Source of the DNA: Rhodospirillaceae bacterium | GTDB lineage: Bacteria > Pseudomonadota > Alphaproteobacteria > Rhodospirillales > Magnetospirillaceae | Length of the DNA: 10,538 nt | Direction of reading: 5' to 3' | NCBI GenBank assembly: GCA_030151865.1 | Contig: JASLCK010000255.1 | Span: forward strand, 1 to 10,538 | In this document: in pieces, positions 1 to 5,143 of the stretch | Position numbering within the stretch: the first letter of the stretch is position 1 | Layout: every line of letters starts with the position of its first letter | Translations under genes and position numbers: made by a program | Notes under the pieces: model-generated | What the model saw: the letters and a program-made list of their open reading frames with translations, nothing else | The model's database searches: none | What the model was told of the DNA's origin: nothing

Positions 1-1402
1 GCAGGGGCGACAGGCTTGCGGTGGTCAGGGTTTGGCTGCGCGCCAGTATGGGAACCGGGCGGCGGTCTTCCACCACCAGCAGGGTCAGATCGTCGCGCGG
101 GCCGACAGCTGAGGAGTTTGCGGGGGCGACATCGGTCTTGCCTGCTTCGGCGCAGCCGCAGCCCGCAGGCAGCAGTGCGGCGATGACGGCGTCCAGGCGC
201 TGCGCGGCGGGCAGGGGGTGATAGCGTTGGATCAGGCGACCCACCCCATCGGCTCCCAGCATGACGGCCCCGCACCGGCTTTCGGTCAGACCATCGGTAA
301 ACAGATAAAGCGCGCCGCCTGCCAGAAACAGAATGTCTTCGGTCATGTCGGCGGCGATCAGCGTCTGGCCGATGCCCAACGGCGGGGCGGCGGCGGGATA
401 GCTTTCCGTTTCGCCGTCGCGGCGCAGCAGCAGGGGTGGTTCGTGCCCGGCATTGGCCAGCAGGGCCATGCCGGTGATGGGGTCGAACAGTCCGGCGGCC
501 AGGGTGACGAACAACCCGCCCAGCAAACCGCCGCGTCCCGATCCAGCGTCGCACAATTCCTCGTTCATCGCCGCCAGCAGAGCGGCGGGGCGGCGATGGG
601 TCTTGGCCAGACAGCGAAACAGACTGCTGGCCCGGGTCATCAGCAGGGCGGCATTGATGCCCTTGCCCGCCACATCGCCGACGGCAAAGGCGATCTGGCC
701 GTTGGCCAGCGGCAGGATGTCGAAAAAATCGCCCGAGACTTCATGGGCCGGAACATTGACCCCCAGCACCGGACAATCGGGGTCCTGGCGGCTGGGCAGC
801 ATGCCGCGCTGGATTTCGGCGGCCAGTTCCAATTCGCGCCGCACCCGTTCCTGGGCCACCAGCGATGCGGTCAGACGGGCATTGATGATGGCCAGCGCCG
901 CCGATGCCCCCAGGGCGCGCAGCAATTGCCGGTCGCCCGCATGAAAGGGACCGCCGTCGGCTTTGTTGACCAACTCGATCGCGCCCAGCCGCAGATCGCG
1001 CACCGACAAGGGGGCGCAGACCAGACTTTCGGTACGATGTCCGGTCAGGTCATCGACCTTTTGCCCGAAATCCGGGTCTTGGCCGGGATCGCGCAGGATG
1101 ATGGCGGTGTTGGTGCGCACCGAGCGCCAGACCACGTTGCTGTTGGTGGCGTCAGGCGTCAGGCGCAGGCCGCGGATGTCCACCGGACCGCAACAGGCGG
1201 CGCAGACCAGATCGCCGCTATCTTCGTCGAGCAAAAACAGGCTGGCGGCTTCGGCCCCGACAAAGGCGGCCACCCGTTCCAACCCGCGTTGCAAGGTTTC
1301 GCCAATATCGCGCGAGGCAGCGAATTCCTGGCTCATCTCGGCGATCAGGTCGAGCTGACGTTGATAGGACGGCGTCGGGGCGCGGGGCGGATCATCCTGC
1401 AT
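1..1402 (-). CDS. GAF domain + SpoIIE/PP2C-type serine phosphatase (3' end beyond window)
   Basis: Reading the minus strand from ATG at 1402 gives 467 codons with no stop, so the C-terminus lies outside the window. Residues about 15-178 look like a GAF sensor domain. A helical linker (about 178-203) resembles the signalling helix that precedes SpoIIE phosphatase domains. The PP2C domain runs about 205-447 and keeps the metal-binding acids: EVSGDFFD (D225, D228), VGDVAGKG (D243), FTDGLTE (D370) and PRDDLT (D437/D438), so it should be active. Members of this RsbU-like family dephosphorylate STAS anti-sigma antagonists in partner-switching pathways; the substrate here is unknown. The start is firm on the 5' side because an in-frame TAG lies three codons upstream, though no clear Shine-Dalgarno is visible. 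Odd points are a CAACC cluster in the GAF domain (C67, C70, C71) and a small insert with C415 and C417 before the last metal motif. It is divergent from the Hpt gene. Any further C-terminal domain, such as an HATPase kinase, cannot be seen. Confidence 0.93.
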   Translation of the reverse strand, partial: MQDDPPRAPTPSYQRQLDLIAEMSQEFAASRDIGETLQRGLERVAAFVGAEAASLFLLDEDSGDLVCAACCGPVDIRGLRLTPDATNSNVVWRSVRTNTAIILRDPGQDPDFGQKVDDLTGHRTESLVCAPLSVRDLRLGAIELVNKADGGPFHAGDRQLLRALGASAALAIINARLTASLVAQERVRRELELAAEIQRGMLPSRQDPDCPVLGVNVPAHEVSGDFFDILPLANGQIAFAVGDVAGKGINAALLMTRASSLFRCLAKTHRRPAALLAAMNEELCDAGSGRGGLLGGLFVTLAAGLFDPITGMALLANAGHEPPLLLRRDGETESYPAAAPPLGIGQTLIAADMTEDILFLAGGALYLFTDGLTESRCGAVMLGADGVGRLIQRYHPLPAAQRLDAVIAALLPAGCGCAEAGKTDVAPANSSAVGPRDDLTLLVVEDRRPVPILARSQTLTTASLSPL

Positions 1403-1483
1403 GGGGGGGTACTATGCCCGTGGCGCGTGCGCCCCGCAAATGCCCTTTGTTCAGGGCTTGGCCTTGCATTAAGCTTGGGTCCC
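1403..1483. promoter_or_regulatory. Divergent intergenic region between PP2C phosphatase and Hpt genes
   Basis: This 81-bp gap lies between two divergent starts, so it must carry the promoter(s) of both genes unless one is transcribed from farther away. It contains two short inverted repeats: GGCGC-GT-GCGCC at 1422-1433 and GCCCT-N6-AGGGC at 1442-1457. I could not recognise a convincing -35/-10 pair on either strand. The role of the repeats is unknown; in GC-rich DNA such short ones may be chance. Confidence 0.4.
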
Positions 1484-1840
1484 ATGACGACCGACCGCCG
1501 CACCCGCCTTGCCGCCACCTTTGTCCGCTATGCCGACGAAGCCCGTACCCGCGCCGCCGCCATCCCCGGCCTGTTGCAAGATGGCAAACTGCGCGACGCC
1601 CTGATCCAGGCCCATACCCTGGCGGGATCGGGGGCGACGGTGGGGGCCGACGATATCAGCGATCAGGCCCGCATCGTTGAAGCGGTGATTCTGGCGGCGA
1701 TGGATCAGAACCGTCCGTTGACCGACGCCGAATTGGCCGATCTGGCGCTCAAGCTGCCGGGGCTTCAGGCGGCGGTGGCGGGGTTTGATCCCGACACCAT
1801 GCTGGATGCCTTTATGGAACGGATGTTTCCCAACGGCTGA
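1484..1840 (+). CDS. Stand-alone Hpt-type histidine phosphotransfer protein
   Basis: A 118-residue protein with start ATG at 1484. Residues about 35-75 carry the Hpt signature: a helix with AHTLAGSGATVGA, where H44 is the expected phosphoryl-accepting histidine, followed by a second helix. The consensus in this family is H-T-L-K-G-S; here the usual Lys is Ala (A47), which is tolerated in some members. Size and all-helical character fit a monodomain Hpt that shuttles phosphate between receiver domains in the cytoplasm. No Shine-Dalgarno is obvious upstream. The reading frame is open much farther upstream (to 218), but that part is antisense to the PP2C gene and is not protein-like, so I reject it. 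The gene is divergent from the phosphatase and converges with the methyltransferase gene 25 bp away. It could alternatively be a degenerate Hpt-like fold without phosphotransfer activity. Confidence 0.8.
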   Translation: MTTDRRTRLAATFVRYADEARTRAAAIPGLLQDGKLRDALIQAHTLAGSGATVGADDISDQARIVEAVILAAMDQNRPLTDAELADLALKLPGLQAAVAGFDPDTMLDAFMERMFPNG

Positions 1841-1865
1841 TCCGTGCGGGGTGTTCTGGGTCTCT

Positions 1866-3443
1866 TTAGCTGGGTTTGCGCAGTAATGCCAGGAAGCCGG
1901 GCACCGGCTCGCCCTGTTCGCGGCGGGTCCAACAATCTTCCAGGATCGCCACATCCAACCCATGGGCTTGGGCCAGACCGCGCAGATAGGCGGCACTGTG
2001 GCCGTAGCGGCTGGTGGGGTGCAAGACGAAGCCGTCTGCGGCCTGTTCGGTGGTGAAGGTCAAGGCCCCGCCTGCCCGCAAGGCTAGGGCGGCAGCGGCG
2101 AACACTTGGTCGAGATCGCCCAGATAAACAAAGACGTCGGCGGCGGCGATGACGTCCCAGGCGGCGTTTTCCCGCTTTAAGACCGCCAGCAGATCGCCTG
2201 CTTCGGCCCCGCTGTAAAGCGGGCTTTGGTCGTCATGGCGGCGCGCCAGGGTTTTTTCCACCATGCGCGGGCTGAGATCGACGCCCACCAGCCTTTTCCC
2301 TGGACGGGTCAGGCCGCGTTCGGCCAGGGCCGCGCCCATCAGGCCGGTGCCGCAGCCCAGATCCAGCACATCGAACGGGCCGGGGCCGATGGTCTTGGTG
2401 ATGGCGTCGGCCAGCAAGGCGGGGGCGCGATAGCCCAGCACCTCCACCAGATCGTGATCGAAGCCGTCGGCATATTGGTCGAACAGCTTGCGCACATAGG
2501 CTTCGGGGGCTTGGGCCGGGGCATCGGCGGCCCCCATCTGGGCCAGGATCAGCTTGGCCCCGTAAAGATCGGCGGGATCGCCGGCCAGCACCCGCCGATA
2601 GGCGGCGACGGCTTCGTCGTGGCGGTCAAGGCTGCGCAAAGCCTCGCCTTGCAGCCAGTGGACCCGCGTCGCTAGAGCCTTGGGGGCACCGCTGGGCAGG
2701 GCGGTTTGCGCCGACTGAAAGGCCGACAGGGCGGCGGGCAGATCGTTCTGGTCGCGCAGGGCCAGCCCGGCTTCGATCCAGGCATCGGCCAGATCGCCGG
2801 TGGGCGGCAGCAGGCTGTCGGTGGCGGCGGTGATCACCCCGGTGGCGGCGGCCAGGGCGTCGGCGGGCCGCTTCAGACGGCGCAGCACGGCGGCCAGATT
2901 GACCGACGCTTTGATCAAGGTGGGGTCCAGATCGGCGGCGCGGGCAAAGGACAGGGCGGCTTCGCTCCATTGCCCCAATTCGCGCTGGGCCACCCCCAGA
3001 TTGTTGTGGCCCTTGGCCCAATCGGGGCGGGTGGCCAGGGCGGCGCTCAGCAGCGGGGCGGCTGCGGCCCAGTCTTCGCGCGCCAACAGCAGTTCGGCCA
3101 GTTCGGCCTGGGCATCGGTGGTGGCGGGCGCGATGTCCAACAGACGGCGATAGTGGGTGACGGCGTCATCGGTCCGGTTTTGCTGGGTTTGGGCGCGGGC
3201 CATGGCCAGCAGCAGGGGCGGGGCGTCGGGGCTTTGCGCCAAGGCCTTGGTCAAGTGCTGCGCCGCCTTGCGTCCCTGGCCTTCCGCCAGGGCCAGCAGG
3301 CCTTGCAGATAAGCCAGACCGGGCAGGTCGGGCCGCAGCTTTTCCAGGTCGCGGGCCAGCTTGCGGGCCTGGGGCAGACGTCCGGCCTCCCACTGGGCGA
3401 ACGCCATTCCCAAAGCCTGCGCCAGATCCATTTTGCGCGTCAT
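1866..3443 (-). CDS. TPR-repeat protein fused to SAM-dependent methyltransferase
   Basis: A 525-residue protein. Residues about 8-300 are a series of tetratricopeptide-like helical pairs (for example WAKGHNNLGVAQRELGQWSEAALSFARA at about 142-169). Residues about 315-523 form a class I methyltransferase: DLGCGTG at 361-367 is the SAM-binding motif I, the acidic D389 in VGVDLS is motif II, and AADVFVYLGDL follows at 434-444. This matches the family described as predicted methyltransferase containing TPR repeats. The substrate is not known; the TPR part probably docks a partner protein. I chose ATG 3443 because GGAAAGAG lies 5-12 bases upstream; the frame is open to 3515, but those 24 residues cover the palindrome and putative promoter and are not protein-like. 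An alternative Met lies four codons further in. No terminator is visible in the 25-bp convergent gap to the Hpt gene. Confidence 0.9.
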   Translation of the reverse strand: MTRKMDLAQALGMAFAQWEAGRLPQARKLARDLEKLRPDLPGLAYLQGLLALAEGQGRKAAQHLTKALAQSPDAPPLLLAMARAQTQQNRTDDAVTHYRRLLDIAPATTDAQAELAELLLAREDWAAAAPLLSAALATRPDWAKGHNNLGVAQRELGQWSEAALSFARAADLDPTLIKASVNLAAVLRRLKRPADALAAATGVITAATDSLLPPTGDLADAWIEAGLALRDQNDLPAALSAFQSAQTALPSGAPKALATRVHWLQGEALRSLDRHDEAVAAYRRVLAGDPADLYGAKLILAQMGAADAPAQAPEAYVRKLFDQYADGFDHDLVEVLGYRAPALLADAITKTIGPGPFDVLDLGCGTGLMGAALAERGLTRPGKRLVGVDLSPRMVEKTLARRHDDQSPLYSGAEAGDLLAVLKRENAAWDVIAAADVFVYLGDLDQVFAAAALALRAGGALTFTTEQAADGFVLHPTSRYGHSAAYLRGLAQAHGLDVAILEDCWTRREQGEPVPGFLALLRKPS

Positions 3444-3483
3444 TGCCGCTCTTTCCGGTCTCGAAGAAACAAGGGTCGGTTCT

Positions 3484-3511
3484 GTTCTAACCGGACGCAA
3501 CTGATTTGCAA
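3484..3511 (-). promoter_or_regulatory. Candidate promoter of the TPR-methyltransferase gene
   Basis: On the minus strand TTGCAA (3511-3506) and TAGAAC (3489-3484) are spaced by 16 bases, each matching four of six positions of the sigma-70 consensus. The implied transcription start is near 3477, about 34 bases before the ATG at 3443. The 18-bp palindrome lies just upstream of the -35. This is a by-eye match and remains tentative. Confidence 0.3.
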
Positions 3512-3513
3512 CC

Positions 3514-3531
3514 AAACTTTCCGGAAAGTTT
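3514..3531. promoter_or_regulatory. 18-bp perfect palindrome, operator-like, in divergent region
   Basis: AAACTTTCC followed directly by its exact reverse complement GGAAAGTTT, with no spacer, in the 158-bp region between the methyltransferase and arsC-like genes. The motif CTTTCCGG within it recurs at 3451-3458, over the methyltransferase ribosome-binding site. The palindrome is bracketed by two copies of CGGACGCAA (3492-3500 and 3532-3540) exactly 40 bp apart. A dimeric repressor or activator site is the natural reading; I do not recognise the regulator. A second 10-bp palindrome, GGGGTACCCC, lies at 3554-3563. Confidence 0.5.
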
Positions 3532-3601
3532 CGGACGCAATGCGCGCCGCTCTGGGGTACCCCTTTCCTTATGCCCCTGCTTTGCCCGTGACGAGGATTT
3601 C

Positions 3602-4120
3602 ATGACCGACGCTCCGCGCAACGTACTTTTTCTGTGCATCGCCAATTCCGCCCGCAGCATCATGGCCGAGGCCATCTTGTCGCGTCTGTCGGCGGGCCGC
3701 TTTGTCGCCTATAGCGCCGGATCGAAACCGTCGGGCCATGTCGATCCGTCGGTTTTGCAGCTTTTGGGCAAGTTGAACCATCGCACCGATGGGCTGCATT
3801 CCAAAAGCTGGCACGGCTTTTCCGGCCCGACTGCGCCCCGGATGGATTTCGTTTTTACGGTCTGCGACGAAAGCATCGAAGAATCCGCTACCGGTCAGAT
3901 TTGTCCAACCTGGGAAGGCGAACCCCTGACCGCCCATTGGGGCGTGCCCGATCCGGCCAGCCTGCCGGGCAGCGATGCCGAACGGGCGGCCATGGTTGCC
4001 GATGTCTATCGGATGTTGTCCAACCGCATCAGCATCTTTGCCAATCTGCCGCTGACCTCGCTTGATCGGCTGTCCTTGCAAAAACGCCTGTCGGCCATCG
4101 GTGGGATGCCGCGCATTTAA
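3602..4120 (+). CDS. ArsC / low-molecular-weight protein tyrosine phosphatase-family protein
   Basis: A 172-residue protein, slightly longer than the usual 130-160. The N-terminal P-loop is FLCIANSARS, giving the C-X5-R catalytic motif (C12, R18) shared by thioredoxin-coupled arsenate reductases and low-molecular-weight phosphatases. The stretch FVFTVCDE, later CPTWEGEPLTAHWGVPDPA, is the arsenate-reductase-like signature, with D117 the probable general acid. Additional cysteines C88 and C101 could act as the redox relay, but are 13 residues apart, wider than the C82-C89 pair of plasmid pI258 ArsC. ATG 3602 was chosen because GAGGA sits just upstream; the frame is open to 3506 without protein-like content. 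It is divergent from the methyltransferase. No arsR, arsB or acr3 lies nearby, so arsenate reduction is a family-based guess and a phosphatase role is possible. Confidence 0.85.
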   Translation: MTDAPRNVLFLCIANSARSIMAEAILSRLSAGRFVAYSAGSKPSGHVDPSVLQLLGKLNHRTDGLHSKSWHGFSGPTAPRMDFVFTVCDESIEESATGQICPTWEGEPLTAHWGVPDPASLPGSDAERAAMVADVYRMLSNRISIFANLPLTSLDRLSLQKRLSAIGGMPRI

Positions 4121-4152
4121 GGTGGGCCAAGCTTAAGCAGGCAGGTCCATAA

Positions 4153-4188
4153 ACAAACAAGGCCGGGTCTTTGCCCGGCCTTGTTTGT
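4153..4188. terminator. Bidirectional intrinsic terminator between arsC-like and response regulator genes
   Basis: A perfect 15-bp stem (4153-4167 with 4174-4188) closes a 6-base loop. The core is GGCCGGG/CCCGGCC, extended by A-rich bases on the left arm and T-rich bases on the right, so each strand ends in a T/G-rich tail. It sits 32 bp after the arsC-like stop and 22 bp after the convergent response regulator stop, the right place to end both transcripts. Confidence 0.9.
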
Positions 4189-4210
4189 GTGTTTGGGGAC
4201 CCCAGACGCT

Positions 4211-4891
4211 TTAATGTTCGCCGTAATGGGGCACCAGATCGGGGCCGGTCAGGCCCAATTGGGCGGCGGCGACCACGGCGCGGGTGCGGTTGTTGACGCC
4301 CAGCGCCTTCAAGATGGCGGTCACATGCAGCTTGACCGTGCCTTCCGCCAGTTCCAGAACCCGGGCGATTTCCTTGTTGGATTTGCCCTGACCCAGCAGA
4401 TAAAGCACTTCGCGCTGACGCGGCGTCAGGAACGAGGTATCGGGATTGCCGTTCTGATCCAGCGCCGCCGGATAGGTGGGGTTTTCCGCCTGTTCGATCA
4501 GCAGGGCCGGGGGCAGATAGACGCCGCCCGACAGCACCAGTTCCAGCGCGCGCAGCATGACCTTGCTGCTGGAGGTTTTGGGGATGAAGCCCTGTGCCCC
4601 CAGATTGACGGCCTGCACCACATGGCGGCGCTCGTCCGAGGCCGACAGGATGATGACCGGCACGTCGGGCGGCAGCTTGGCGCGCAACGCCTGCAAACCT
4701 TCGGCCCAGCTCATGCCGGGCATCGACAGGTCCATCAGAACGATGCTGATATCGGGTTCGGCTTCAGCCTTGGCAATGGCCTGGGGGAAGTCGGACGCTT
4801 CGATAACGGTAACCGTTCCATTCAGCTGCTCCAGAACATGACGCAGGCCATCACGGAACAGTTCATGATCGTCAGCGATCAGAATTTTCAT
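4211..4891 (-). CDS. NarL/FixJ-family (LuxR-type) response regulator
   Basis: A 226-residue two-domain transcription regulator. The receiver domain (about 1-122) has the acidic pocket D7-D8, phosphoacceptor D54 in VLMDLSMPG, S83 in the switch position and K105 in PKT. The C-terminal domain (about 153-215) is a LuxR-type helix-turn-helix, with LTPRQREVL then GKSNKEIARVL and GTVKLHV as the recognition helix. Length is typical of NarL proteins. I placed the start at ATG 4891 because the receiver fold begins at once with MKILIADDHE and GAG-rich bases lie 6-9 upstream; an upstream in-frame ATG at 4918 would add nine non-conserved residues. It is the next gene downstream of the hybrid kinase in the same orientation, so the two probably form a signalling pair. 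The 252-bp gap between them suggests the regulator has its own promoter. Targets are unknown. Confidence 0.93.
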   Translation of the reverse strand: MKILIADDHELFRDGLRHVLEQLNGTVTVIEASDFPQAIAKAEAEPDISIVLMDLSMPGMSWAEGLQALRAKLPPDVPVIILSASDERRHVVQAVNLGAQGFIPKTSSSKVMLRALELVLSGGVYLPPALLIEQAENPTYPAALDQNGNPDTSFLTPRQREVLYLLGQGKSNKEIARVLELAEGTVKLHVTAILKALGVNNRTRAVVAAAQLGLTGPDLVPHYGEH

Positions 4892-5143
4892 CGCTTTCTC
4901 ACCAGACTGCACGGCCACTGATCCTTTTCGTCAGTTGAGCAATCATCATTTGTTAGTCCCCACAATAGCGGATTCGTCGCTTGAAAGCGACAATTGTTTA
5001 GATTTGTAAGGAAACGATTTCGGCTTGGGAATCATTGCCTTTACGCTGTTAGCCAGTGATCAATTCTGTAGTTTTTGTCTACGTAAAACTTTATTTCGCA
5101 CTGCAACAAGTTCTTGCGAAGACTAGGCGCAATTTAATTAAAA
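4892..5143. other. AT-rich intergenic region between hybrid kinase and response regulator
   Basis: 252 bp, clearly richer in A and T than the surrounding genes. It holds a short hairpin, GTCGCTT-GA-AAGCGAC (4976-4991), a 10-bp palindrome TTTAATTAAA (5133-5142) just after the kinase stop, and an inverted repeat TTCGCA...TGCGAA (5095-5100 with 5115-5120). No convincing coding sequence or T-tract terminator was seen. It most likely carries the response regulator promoter and upstream control sites, but I could not pick a -35/-10 pair. Confidence 0.5.

Noticed and set aside
218..1483. Long plus-strand open frame upstream of the Hpt gene
   Set aside because: It is antisense to the GAF-PP2C gene, whose minus-strand translation shows clear domain motifs; the plus-strand product is Gln/Gly/His-rich with no recognisable fold. 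Only the part from 1484 is real.
3481..3491. GTTC-rich stretch as an alphaproteobacterial LexA box
   Set aside because: The known box needs two GTTC units separated by seven bases; here they are separated by one.
2706..3605. Plus-strand 299-residue open frame
   Set aside because: Antisense shadow of the TPR-methyltransferase; the product is Gly/Gln-rich low complexity, typical of GC-rich antisense frames.
4976..4991. Short hairpin considered as an intrinsic terminator after the kinase gene
   Set aside because: The stem is only 7 bp with a two-base loop and no T-tract follows on the minus strand, and it lies 150 bp past the kinase stop.
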